This document shows positions 43,701-50,674 of a DNA stretch of 64,000 bases, piece by piece. The DNA comes from an uncultured Bacteroidales bacterium (GTDB lineage: Bacteria; Bacteroidota; Bacteroidia; Bacteroidales; UBA932), in NCBI GenBank assembly GCA_934667175.1, contig CAKULN010000001.1, forward strand, positions 186,001 to 250,000, in the 5' to 3' direction. Both the position numbers and the translations under genes were made by a program. Within the stretch, counting starts at the first letter, position 1. Each line of letters begins with the position of its first letter. The notes below the pieces were generated by a model. That model was not told where the DNA came from, did no database searches, and saw only the letters and a program-made list of their open reading frames with translations.

Positions 43701-44204
43701 TATGGCAAGCAGATGAAGGAGATTGCGGGAGCGTTCGCCGGATTCGATCAGGCCACAATCGCAGCCATCCAGAACGCCGAGGTCGCCGGGTTGGCATATT
43801 CAGTGGAACTTCCTTCGGGAACAGTTGAACTTAGGCCTGGAGACTACGAGATTTCTTCCGAGGACATGCCGGGCTGGCTCGTTGCCACTGAGGGACAGCT
43901 GACCATAGCCCTTGATATTCAGATTTCTGAAGAATTGAAGAAGGAGGGAGTGGCACGTGAGCTTATCAACAGGATCCAGAATCTGAGGAAGGACAGCGGG
44001 TTTGAGGTGACGGACAAGATTGATGTGGCGATTTTCGCTGATGGCGCCGCCTACGATGACATCGCCGCCGCGCTTGAAGCCTATAAGGATTACGTCGCCG
44101 CGCAGACTCTCGCCCTTTCCGTCACGCTTGGCAAGGATGCTCCGGAAAGCGCTTCCGAAGTCGAGTGGGACGAAGGATCTGTCAAGATGGTTCTCTCAAG
44201 ATAG
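40767..44204 (+). CDS. ileS: Isoleucyl-tRNA synthetase
   Basis: 1145 residues from the ATG at 40767. Longer frames upstream include the promoter and are rejected. Class I signatures are present: the HIGH-like '[17 protein letters not shown]', '[21 protein letters not shown]', the editing domain (about 200-400, '[22 protein letters not shown]'), '[15 protein letters not shown]' and KMSKS as '[19 protein letters not shown]'. A long C-terminal anticodon domain lacks a clear zinc motif. This is the eukaryote-like IleS2 type common in Bacteroidota, which is often less sensitive to mupirocin (family knowledge, not shown here). Confidence 0.97.
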   Translation: [1145 protein letters not shown]

Positions 44205-44229
44205 TTTTTTGACCTAAATATTTTACACA

Positions 44230-44661
44230 ATGTCAGAGTTGATCAAAGACAACGCGACTCCCGCCGAGACGACGAAAGTTCGTTACAGTGATGAGGAACT
44301 TGAGGAGTTCCGCACCATCATCAATGATATGCTTGACAAGGCAAGGAAAGAGTATAACACACTGCGCAGGGTGATTATGCACAATGGCAGCAACGACATC
44401 GAGGACACCACTCCGTCTTTCAAGACGGTGGAGGACGACGGCGCCTATCAGCTGTCAAAGGAGGAGGCCAGTCAGCTCGCGCAGAGGCAGTACAAGTTCA
44501 TCCAGAGCCTTGAGGCCGCTTTAGTGCGCATTGAGAACAAGACCTATGGAATATGCCGGGAGACCGGGAAGCTTATTCCTAAGGAGAGGCTCCGTCTTGT
44601 TCCTCATGCGACGCTTACTGTCGAGGCCAAGGAGATGCTTGCTAAAAAAGGACAGAACTAG
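44230..44661 (+). CDS. DksA/TraR-family regulator lacking most zinc cysteines
   Basis: 143 residues. The helical hairpin (about 20-95) includes 'EELEEFRTIINDMLDKARKEYNTL' and acidic residues. The C-terminal zinc-finger region reads 'YGICRETGKLIPKERLRLVPHATLTVEAK', aligned with the DksA finger 'YGxCxxxGxxIxxxRLxAxPxAxxC'. Only one Cys remains of the four. This Cys-poor form is usual in Bacteroidota. DksA-type proteins bind the RNA polymerase secondary channel and act with ppGpp. The gene lies between ileS and lspA, and its stop overlaps the lspA start. Confidence 0.85.
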   Translation: MSELIKDNATPAETTKVRYSDEELEEFRTIINDMLDKARKEYNTLRRVIMHNGSNDIEDTTPSFKTVEDDGAYQLSKEEASQLAQRQYKFIQSLEAALVRIENKTYGICRETGKLIPKERLRLVPHATLTVEAKEMLAKKGQN

Positions 44662-45293
44662 TGAAGATTTCCAAGGGTAAGAAACTCCTGATACTGGGAG
44701 TCATGCTTGTCGTCATTGACCAGGTCGTCAAGATTCTGGTCAAGACGAACATGCAGATAGGTGAGCATTTCAGTGTCATCGGGAACTGGTTCCAGATTTT
44801 CTTCATCGAGAATGAAGGAATGGCTTTCGGAATGAAGTTCGGCGGTGCCGTAGGCAAGTTTCTGCTGTCTTTATTCAGGATCGCTCTTTCTGGTGTTCTC
44901 TGTTGGTGGATTGCTTCGCTTGTGCGCAAGTCTGTGGATTCAGAAGGAAAATTGGCACTACTGCCTGACGGCAAGCCGGTAGTTCCGACCGGAGTGCTTG
45001 TAGGCCTGACGCTGATCACGGCCGGGGCCTTCGGCAACATCATCGACAGTCTTTTCTACGGGGTGATTTTCGATTACGCCCCGCTGATGTTCGGCCGTGT
45101 GGTGGACATGTTCTATTTTCCTTTGATCGATACCTTCTGGCCTGATTGGGTCCCGTTTGTGGGAGGTGACCGCCTGTTGTTCTTCGCTCCTGTCTTCAAT
45201 TTCGCTGACAGTTGCGTCACAGTCGGAGCCTTCTATCTGATTCTATTCCAGAATCGTTTCTTCACCCGTGCCGAGGAAAAGAAAGACAAATAG
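44661..45293 (+). CDS. lspA: Lipoprotein signal peptidase (signal peptidase II)
   Basis: 210 residues from a GTG that overlaps the previous stop (TAGTG). Four membrane segments are present. Catalytic aspartates lie in 'FGNIIDSLFYGVIFDY' and 'FNFADSCVTVGAFYL'. 'VVIDQVVKILVKTNM' and 'FIENEGMAFGM' are the conserved N-terminal motifs. It is longer than proteobacterial LspA because of an extracytoplasmic insertion (about 90-115 and 145-170), as in other Bacteroidota. It cleaves prolipoprotein signal peptides, of which this window encodes many. Confidence 0.95.
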   Translation: MKISKGKKLLILGVMLVVIDQVVKILVKTNMQIGEHFSVIGNWFQIFFIENEGMAFGMKFGGAVGKFLLSLFRIALSGVLCWWIASLVRKSVDSEGKLALLPDGKPVVPTGVLVGLTLITAGAFGNIIDSLFYGVIFDYAPLMFGRVVDMFYFPLIDTFWPDWVPFVGGDRLLFFAPVFNFADSCVTVGAFYLILFQNRFFTRAEEKKDK

Positions 45294-45563
45294 CATCTCT
45301 GGCCGCTGAGCCAAGTCGAAGCGACCTTCCTTTGATGGCTGAATATGCCGGAAACTATGAAGCTGTTTTGATTTGTTTGAAATGTTCTTTGAGGTGAAAA
45401 ATCTTCATTATCTTCCCGCTTCTTCAGTCAGATAGCACCGCTATCCTCCTTGGAAAAAGCGGTCAAAACTGAAGTTTTTCACTCTCAAACCTTCAAACAA
45501 ACAAATCAAAACAGCTTCTATGTCTTGTTTTGAGATTTTTTTTGCGAAATTGTTTCCGCATAT
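45294..45563. other. Spacer after lspA with a degenerate repeat and a long inverted repeat
   Basis: No gene is seen. A degenerate copy of the interspersed repeat (GGCCGCTGAGCCAAGTCGAA) occurs at 45301-45320. The long inverted repeat listed separately takes up most of the rest. Confidence 0.6.
45359..45518. repeat. 160-nt imperfect inverted repeat
   Basis: The left end GAAGCTGTTTTGATTTGTTT (45359 onward, 21 nt perfect) is the reverse complement of the right end (to 45518). Pairing continues inward with mismatches (TTTGAGGTGAAAA opposite its partner near 45475-45487) to a central ACCGCT/AGCGGT pair (45437-45442, 45458-45463). It could be a palindromic mobile repeat (MITE-like) or a stable RNA hairpin. 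Confidence 0.8.
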
Positions 45564-45594
45564 TTTGCTGAACAGAAAATTTTATTTACCTTTG
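45564..45594 (+). promoter_or_regulatory. Promoter of tRNA-Ser
   Basis: TTTG at 45564-45567 and TACCTTTG at 45587-45594 with a 19-nt spacer. This is the same pattern as for tRNA-fMet. Confidence 0.85.
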
Positions 45595-45622
45595 CATTCC
45601 CTCAATTGAGGGAACAAAGTCT

Positions 45623-45707
45623 GGAGAGGTGGTAGAGTGGTCGATTACGGCAGTCTTGAAAACTGTTGAGCTGCGAGGCTCCGGGGGTTCGAATCCCTCC
45701 CTCTCCG
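45623..45707 (+). tRNA. tRNA-Ser (anticodon UGA)
   Basis: Type II tRNA with a long variable arm. The acceptor GGAGAGG (45623-45629) pairs with CCTCTCC (45700-45706), with discriminator G at 45707. The anticodon loop contains TTGAAAA (anticodon TGA), followed by the variable arm (TTGAGCTGCGAGGCTCC region) and T-loop TTCGAAT. CCA is not encoded. Accessory genes begin just downstream, so the 3' end could be an attachment site, but no integrase or second copy is seen. Confidence 0.95.
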
Positions 45708-45740
45708 CAATAACGATTGAAGATCAATCAATTAAATGAT

Positions 45741-45783
45741 TTACGCCCAATTTTACGCCCACAAAAGCGAATGTTGGGCGTAA
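45741..45783 (+). terminator. Hairpin after tRNA-Ser
   Basis: TTACGCCCA (45753-45761) pairs with TGGGCGTAA (45775-45783), followed by TTTTATT. A second upstream copy of TTACGCCCAA (45741-45750) can pair instead, giving two mutually exclusive hairpins. Confidence 0.65.
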
Positions 45784-45905
45784 TTTTATTCTATGAAATT
45801 GCAAAAAATCCAACTAAACTATAGAACTGGGCTCATATGCAAAACATACATAGACGCGTTAGTTGGGCTTTCAATCTGACTCCTAGGGAAATCTGTTTCT
45901 CGGCC

Positions 45906-46382
45906 TTATTGGTGGAGGAGTTTAAAGACGAGTGATGTCAGAAAGATGAGTGTGCTGACTGCTCCCATCCACATCAGTGCTTTCTGCCACCATTTGAGGA
46001 CATTGACTTCTTTCTCGATAACTGTTTCGACAACTTTGACTTTCTGCTCTTCTCGATATCGCTCTTTGTAGGTTAGGTAGATCTCCATCGAATCCACGAC
46101 CGCCTTCGCAGTAAGCCTGTTATCTTTCAGAGCCAATGTCTGCCGAACTCTTGCGGATTCTTTCAATGTGCAAATCTCCTCCAACCTCGCACGGCCAGTT
46201 GAGTCGCATCTAATCAATGCCTGAACGATGGAAGAGTCCGGCTGAACTTGAATGACAGTATCCTTGATGGTCTCGGTAATGGTGACATTATGCTCGGTGC
46301 TTTCAGTCTTGTGAGGGTAGAGCCTTGGGCAGCAACCAGAAATGGTAGCCAAAGCCACTATTGGTATAATGATTTGTTTCAT
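45906..46382 (-). CDS. Lipoprotein with C-terminal membrane anchor; candidate unimolecular spanin
   Basis: 158 residues. The N-terminus 'IIIPIVALATISGCCPRLY' is a lipoprotein signal (acylated Cys near 17). The middle is helical and charged ('KERYREEQKVKVVETVIEKEVN'). The C-terminus 'WWQKALMWMGAVSTLIFLTSLVFKLLHQ' (in pieces) is a single membrane segment. A lipid anchor at one end and a transmembrane helix at the other is the design of phage u-spanins, which bridge outer and inner membranes and fuse them at lysis. It lies downstream of a lysozyme and a membrane coiled-coil protein, as expected in a lysis cassette. Sequence homology is not visible to me; the assignment rests on architecture and context. 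Confidence 0.6.
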   Translation of the reverse strand: MKQIIIPIVALATISGCCPRLYPHKTESTEHNVTITETIKDTVIQVQPDSSIVQALIRCDSTGRARLEEICTLKESARVRQTLALKDNRLTAKAVVDSMEIYLTYKERYREEQKVKVVETVIEKEVNVLKWWQKALMWMGAVSTLIFLTSLVFKLLHQ

Positions 46383-46397
46383 TGTTTTCGTATTTGC

Positions 46398-46703
46398 TTA
46401 TCTTCTTGCCTTAGCAACCTGTTCCCTCAGTTGCCGAACCTCATCCTTCAGCTGAGAGTTCTCCGTGCATAGCCTATCTACAGAAACCTTCAACTCCTCG
46501 TTCTCCTTTCTGACGGCCACAATCTCGGCATTAGCGTTGGTGATTTCTTCCAATAGTCGTTTGTTTTCCGCAGACAAAAGGTTTATTGAAGCCTGAAGAT
46601 CTTTCAGGAAGTCATTCCTCCGCTTGCGTGAACCTACAATCCAGCCGATGGCTGCCGTGAACAAGGGAATGATGTAAGTCCCGATGAATGTCAATGCCTC
46701 CAT
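46398..46703 (-). CDS. Small membrane coiled-coil protein, holin-like position
   Basis: 101 residues. 'LTFIGTYIIPLFTAAIGWIVGS' (residues 4-25) is one membrane helix, followed by 'RKRRND' (positive inside) and a long coiled coil ('LLSAENKRLLEEITNANAEIVAVRKENEEL', 'LCTENSQLKDEVRQLREQV'). It starts 3 nt after the lysozyme stop and ends 15 nt before the spanin-like gene. Its place suggests a holin or antiholin, but a single helix with a large cytoplasmic coiled coil is also found in other phage accessory proteins. Confidence 0.55.
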   Translation of the reverse strand: MEALTFIGTYIIPLFTAAIGWIVGSRKRRNDFLKDLQASINLLSAENKRLLEEITNANAEIVAVRKENEELKVSVDRLCTENSQLKDEVRQLREQVAKARR

Positions 46704-46706
46704 ACC

Positions 46707-47138
46707 TCAGCCCTCCGAAAAGTAAAGTCTCATCTCCGCAAGCCGGCGTTTCTGTAGTCCAGGCAGGACAACGCCATTGGCATACACCCACCGCAGGAAC
46801 TCGTCCATAATGGAGTTGTCATCCGGATTCGCCTTGACCTTTTTCAGAAGAGTAGATTTGCGGAAGATGCCGCTTCCGACATTGAACACGAAGGACACAA
46901 GGGCATCGAACTGGCACTGGCGAAGATTCGGGCACTCGGCATTGACGACATTCTCGACAGCAACAATGTCTTGCCGCAAGAACGCCTCAGCCTGTTCTTT
47001 CGTGATGGCCATTCCCGGCACTACTCCAGATGTGTGCCCATATCCGACAGTCCATATTCCGGCAGGACACCTGTAAGCCGTCAATCGCAGCCCCTCGAAC
47101 TGCCGTATCAATGAATATGCTTTCTCGCTTGCCTTCAT
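46707..47138 (-). CDS. Phage-type lysozyme (GH24)
   Basis: 143 residues. It starts 'ASEKAYSLIRQFEGLRLTAYRCPAGIWTVGYGHT', with the GH24 catalytic triad E-(8)-D/C-(5)-T region: Glu in 'QFEGL', then 'GxWTxGYGHT'. The usual Asp position is occupied by Cys in 'YRCPAGIWT', as in the T4-lysozyme-related endolysins that use E-x8-C-x5-T. 'FLRQDIVAVENVVNAECPNLRQCQFDALVSFVFNVG' (pieces) and 'FLRWVYANGVVLPGLQKRRLAEMRLYF' follow. It degrades peptidoglycan. There is no signal peptide, so release would need a holin. It heads the lysis cassette after a terminator. Confidence 0.92.
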   Translation of the reverse strand: MKASEKAYSLIRQFEGLRLTAYRCPAGIWTVGYGHTSGVVPGMAITKEQAEAFLRQDIVAVENVVNAECPNLRQCQFDALVSFVFNVGSGIFRKSTLLKKVKANPDDNSIMDEFLRWVYANGVVLPGLQKRRLAEMRLYFSEG

Positions 47139-47172
47139 AATATTGAGTGTTTATTCATAAGAGTAAAACAAA

Positions 47173-47223
47173 GCCCCGCCACCAGAGTCCGCCATTCCTG
47201 GCGACGATTCCAAGTGACGGGGC
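47173..47223 (-). terminator. Intrinsic terminator before the lysis cassette
   Basis: GCCCCGCCAC (47173-47182) pairs with GTGACGGGGC (47214-47223) with one mismatch. On the minus strand the stem is followed by TTTGTTTTAC. It separates the paralogous unknown genes from the lysozyme gene. Confidence 0.65.
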
Positions 47224-47246
47224 GATGATGAACAACTAAACGATGG

Positions 47247-47927
47247 TTAAAGCGAAATCTCACCGAGCATCTCACCGGACTTCTCGCCCGTCTTGACGTT
47301 GATGAAGAAATACTTCAGGAACACCTTCGGGGCGGCTGCGGTGACCTCTCCGTGGACGGCCTTGTAGTCGGCAAGGATGTCGATCTGCTCGTCCACGATG
47401 GCTCTCGGGGCTCCGATGCTCACGGCCTTGCTGTAGGCTCTGGTCACACCCTTGCTCTGCGGAGCCGACGCCATTATGACAAGCCTAAGGTCGTCCTTCT
47501 CAGCCGGTGGGTCAGGCAGCTGGAAATGGAAGTTCGCAGCCGTGAGCGAAAGGTCCGCCTCGCAAGGCGCATCGACACCTGTAAGCACCGGCGGAGTAGT
47601 GAGCGCTGCGCCTCCTGCCTTGACGATCCAGAAGTTCAGCCTCGAATAGAGGTTCGCTCCTGAGATCTTGCTCGATGTACCGAGAACCGATTTGCCCTTC
47701 TGCGTGTTCGCCAATGCGTTCCACGCAAGGATCTGAGCATTGGTGAGACCTTTCCAGCCCTGCGAGAGCTGCTTGAAGATTGCCTTGACGGAAGACTGGG
47801 CAGCCGTCTTGAAACCGCCACCGTAGCCACGGTTGCGGATGTACTTGCGTCCACGGACTTTCGCCGCGGTCACGCCCTTCGCCGAGCCTGACATCTCCTC
47901 GAAGGCGATTGATGGAATGTACTTCAT
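47247..47927 (-). CDS. Unknown protein, member of a local three-gene family
   Basis: 226 residues, no signal peptide. The N-terminus 'MKYIPSIAFEEMSGSAKGVTAAKVRGRKYIR' is clearly related to the start of the protein at 48741-49832 (MKAFPSIAFNEFKGSAGDVT) and of that at 49970-50674. The next segment 'IFKQLSQGWKGLTNAQILAWNALA' matches 'L-x-x-x-Q-x-x-x-W-x-x-L-A' in all three. The C-terminal half is beta-rich ('LRLVIMASAPQSKGVT', 'KVFLKYFFINVKTGEKSGEML'). I do not recognise a named function. The context (lysozyme, divergent large RNA) suggests a phage-derived structural or accessory protein. Confidence 0.75.
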   Translation of the reverse strand: MKYIPSIAFEEMSGSAKGVTAAKVRGRKYIRNRGYGGGFKTAAQSSVKAIFKQLSQGWKGLTNAQILAWNALANTQKGKSVLGTSSKISGANLYSRLNFWIVKAGGAALTTPPVLTGVDAPCEADLSLTAANFHFQLPDPPAEKDDLRLVIMASAPQSKGVTRAYSKAVSIGAPRAIVDEQIDILADYKAVHGEVTAAAPKVFLKYFFINVKTGEKSGEMLGEISL

Positions 47928-47967
47928 AAAGAAATGGTGTTAAAATGGTTGAACAATGGTACTGCTA

Positions 47968-48741
47968 TTATTGGTTGATGTATTCGGAGGACGAATCTTT
48001 GTCCAAGCTGTTCTTCTTGACGTTGGAATCACTTCCGTTCCTTACGATGAATATGCTGATGAAGTCCCCTTGATTGGAACCCTCTCCGAACGCCAACCTT
48101 CCATCGCAGGAAAGTGTCTTTCCCTTGAGCCGGCAGACCGAAGTCGGAGTCCCGAACGTGTAGGAGTATGCGCTTGCAGTCACCACCGGGAACGTGATGT
48201 CGATGTCCTCCGGCATACCCTCCAACGTGCATTCGAAGGCATCCTGATAGTCCGCTCCTGCGAACTTGCTGAAGCAGATGTACAAGTAGCACCAGTTGTC
48301 GGTGACGACGGCCTTTGCGTCGGTGGTCGACTGACTGCCTTTCTCTCCGTTCACGATTGACGGTCTCAGGACGGTGTTAAGAGGGTAGTCCATCCTATGG
48401 CCGAGCGAGACATAGGCCGAAGCGAAATACAGAGTCAGCGGCCCGAACTCGTCAAACTCCGGCAGTCTCTCCACGCATATAGTCCGCACATCCTTTATCC
48501 AGGACTTCACAATCGTGCTCGCACCGTCAGCCTTTGACGACCGCAGGAACACGGCTGTCACCACACTCCGGCTTACGCTCAAATCCGGAACTGTTATCTC
48601 CAGAACCTCAGCGGCCTTGTATTTCTCATTGTCCGTGTCAATACCGACCACGCCGTTGAGAATCACCAGCCCTTTCTCCTGCCAGTCACGGAACTCAATC
48701 TCCGCAACACCGAAGTTATTTGCCAATGCCTTCATATTCAT
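47968..48741 (-). CDS. Unknown accessory protein
   Basis: 257 residues from the ATG at 48741, which overlaps the upstream stop by one base (TAATG); a longer frame inside the neighbour is rejected. It starts 'MNMKALANNFGVAEIEFRDWQEKGLVILNG'. Predicted mostly beta ('VLEITVPDLSVSRSVVTAVFLRSSKADG', 'GPLTLYFASAYVSLGHRM', 'IDITFPVVTASAYSYTFG'). There is no signal peptide and no motif I know. It is translationally coupled to the paralogous gene upstream, so they probably work together. A capsid decoration or tail-fibre role would fit but is speculative. Confidence 0.7.
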   Translation of the reverse strand: MNMKALANNFGVAEIEFRDWQEKGLVILNGVVGIDTDNEKYKAAEVLEITVPDLSVSRSVVTAVFLRSSKADGASTIVKSWIKDVRTICVERLPEFDEFGPLTLYFASAYVSLGHRMDYPLNTVLRPSIVNGEKGSQSTTDAKAVVTDNWCYLYICFSKFAGADYQDAFECTLEGMPEDIDITFPVVTASAYSYTFGTPTSVCRLKGKTLSCDGRLAFGEGSNQGDFISIFIVRNGSDSNVKKNSLDKDSSSEYINQ

Positions 48742-49832
48742 TATCCCCTGATTACGTTTACCGCCACTTCCGCCGAAGTCCCGAACACCTCGAACTCCTT
48801 CAGATACTGACCGCCTCTCCTCGATATGGCGATGCGCCTCCCGTATCCGTCCCTGCCGACAAGCGGCTTGACGGAATGCTCGACGCACGCTATCTCGTAC
48901 TTGCATTCGCCGAGACCTCTTCCCATGAGGAAGCAGTCCACATCCTCGCGAGGAAAAGTATCGTCGTTGAAATCAACGTACATATATGCCCCGTTGCCGA
49001 GGAATCCGTATTCTCCCGATGCCGTCACCATGGCCGGACTCCCGGAAAGCTCCAGCCTCATATCCTTGAAAGGAGAAGACTCATCCGAAATCGCATCCGA
49101 GAAGTCCATCCTGGGACGCACCTTGTAGAGTTCCTTCTTCACATTAGACAGTTCGCTGCAAATCGTTGAAACGGCCATCGACTCGCCCGTGAACCCCGTC
49201 TCCGTGTCCATCCACCAGAACGACAGGAAATACTTTTGCCCTACAACCGGTGCGAACCCTATCCTGTCAATGTATGCCTCGGTGATGTCCGCGTCTCCCC
49301 AGTCCGGAGAGAACGCAGGAGTGATGATGACGATGCCGTTCCAGCCGGAAGACACTCCGGTACTCGTGGTTTGCGACATTTTCACAACAAGCCTGTGATG
49401 CTCCGAAGGCTGGTTCAGACCAACGAATATGATCCTGTCCGGAGTCACCCAGAAATCATCGTAGTCCACCTCCGGGACATCCGATGTATAGACCGGAGCC
49501 GACTCCAATGCCGGCATACCAGCAAGCGCCCTATTTGTGTTGATACGCACGAACGCATTGTGAGCCGTCAGCTCAGCCGCCTTGCCGAACGTCGAGATGC
49601 CTTTCATCCTCTCTGCAAGCACCGCCCAATCCTTCATCTGGCCGTCGTTCAACTTGCGGAACGACCTCGATATGGATGAAAGCCTGTTCCTGCTGACCGC
49701 CTGCGATTCCGTCTTGACGTGAGAATGCTGGCAGCGTGACGAAAGGACCTGACGGCCTTTCGACACCCTCGCGGTCACGTCACCTGCGGAACCCTTGAAC
49801 TCGTTGAATGCTATTGACGGAAATGCTTTCAT
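48741..49832 (-). CDS. Unknown protein, largest member of the local three-gene family
   Basis: 363 residues. The N-terminal ~80 residues match the family ('MKAFPSIAFNEFKGSAGDVTARVSKGRQVLSSR', 'ISRSFRKLNDGQMKDWAVLAERM'). The region 130-230 is beta-rich with 'DRIIFVGLNQPSEHHRLVVKMSQTTSTGVSSG' in pieces. The C-terminal part has 'LELSGSPAMVTASGEYGFLGNGAYMYVDFNDD', suggestive of a separate beta-sandwich. There is no signal peptide. Function is unknown. It is followed, with one-base overlap, by the gene ending at 47968. Confidence 0.75.
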   Translation of the reverse strand: MKAFPSIAFNEFKGSAGDVTARVSKGRQVLSSRCQHSHVKTESQAVSRNRLSSISRSFRKLNDGQMKDWAVLAERMKGISTFGKAAELTAHNAFVRINTNRALAGMPALESAPVYTSDVPEVDYDDFWVTPDRIIFVGLNQPSEHHRLVVKMSQTTSTGVSSGWNGIVIITPAFSPDWGDADITEAYIDRIGFAPVVGQKYFLSFWWMDTETGFTGESMAVSTICSELSNVKKELYKVRPRMDFSDAISDESSPFKDMRLELSGSPAMVTASGEYGFLGNGAYMYVDFNDDTFPREDVDCFLMGRGLGECKYEIACVEHSVKPLVGRDGYGRRIAISRRGGQYLKEFEVFGTSAEVAVNVIRG

Positions 49833-49969
49833 TTTCTTGTATTCTAAAAAGCCAAAGCCAAGATAGATATAATATAAAGCACTGTAACAGATATGGTTTC
49901 GCTTACTTCACAATACTTCATATTGCCCTAATCCCGACAGGAAGCACTGTAATTTCAGACAGATCCATT
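49833..49969. other. Spacer with an 11-bp direct repeat
   Basis: No gene. AAGCACTGTAA occurs twice (about 49879 and 49943). It may hold the promoter of the gene to its left, but no consensus -7 is convincing. Confidence 0.35.
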
Positions 49970-50674
49970 CTACAGAATTGTGGCCAATGCCGACAACGGG
50001 TGATACTGCGACCGATACCCAGTCTTAGTGTCCAAAAGCTGATATCTGATGTGTAACTGAAACATATCAATGTCGAACCTTTTGCGTGGAACGTTGAACA
50101 CGATTTCAGACACAATCCCATTTGGAACTGACTCCGACAGATAGTTTCTCATCATTCCTGGATTGCGCCCGACACCAGGGGCCTCAATCTGGATCTTTCC
50201 GAGCACTCGGTATCTTGGCGGCACATCTGCACCATACATTGTGAGTCTAAACCTCAATTCCATATCAAATAACGAAGTCATCGAGCACCCCACAAAATCA
50301 AGACTGAAAATAGGAAATGGCTCAAATCGTTTCGGGACAGGGATGTGTTCATTGCCCAGCTGCGCGAATCCGTGGTAGGCTGACACGAACAGATTGTAGC
50401 CGCTGATATGGTTGCCGTCACCGAACGGAGGACGGTGTGCGGCAACACCAACGGCAAGTTTTCTCCACTTCTGTTGTTGCCTGTTACTCAAACCCTGCCA
50501 CGCACGAATCGCCCGATGATGGACTTGCTTCTGTTCCAACTGCTCGGTAGTTCCTTTGAATTCCGAATAAGCCCGACTGCGAAAATAGCAGATGCCGTTC
50601 CTATGATAGAACGTGACATTGCCAATGGATGACCAGCAGTCAGAAAGAAGAGTATTTGGAAGGAATCTCGGCAT
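49970..50674 (-). CDS. Unknown protein, third member of the local family
   Basis: 234 residues from the ATG at 50674, chosen because it aligns with the starts of the paralogues ('MPRFLPNTLLSDCWSSIGNVTFYHRNGICYFRSR'). The 'HHRAIRAWQGLSNRQQQKWRKLAVG' segment is the same W/Q motif. The rest is beta-rich ('MELRFRLTMYGADVPP', 'FDIDMFQLHIRYQLLD'). It is the first gene of the minus-strand cluster and is divergent from the large structured RNA. Function unknown. Confidence 0.7.
   Translation of the reverse strand: MPRFLPNTLLSDCWSSIGNVTFYHRNGICYFRSRAYSEFKGTTEQLEQKQVHHRAIRAWQGLSNRQQQKWRKLAVGVAAHRPPFGDGNHISGYNLFVSAYHGFAQLGNEHIPVPKRFEPFPIFSLDFVGCSMTSLFDMELRFRLTMYGADVPPRYRVLGKIQIEAPGVGRNPGMMRNYLSESVPNGIVSEIVFNVPRKRFDIDMFQLHIRYQLLDTKTGYRSQYHPLSALATIL

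Noticed and set aside
44230-44661. Loss of zinc cysteines in the DksA-like protein as a novelty
   Set aside because: Cys-poor DksA/TraR homologues are usual in Bacteroidota, so it is not unusual here.
45623-45707. tRNA-Ser 3' end as a proven attachment site
   Set aside because: No integrase and no second copy of the 3' end could be found in the window, so it stays a suggestion.
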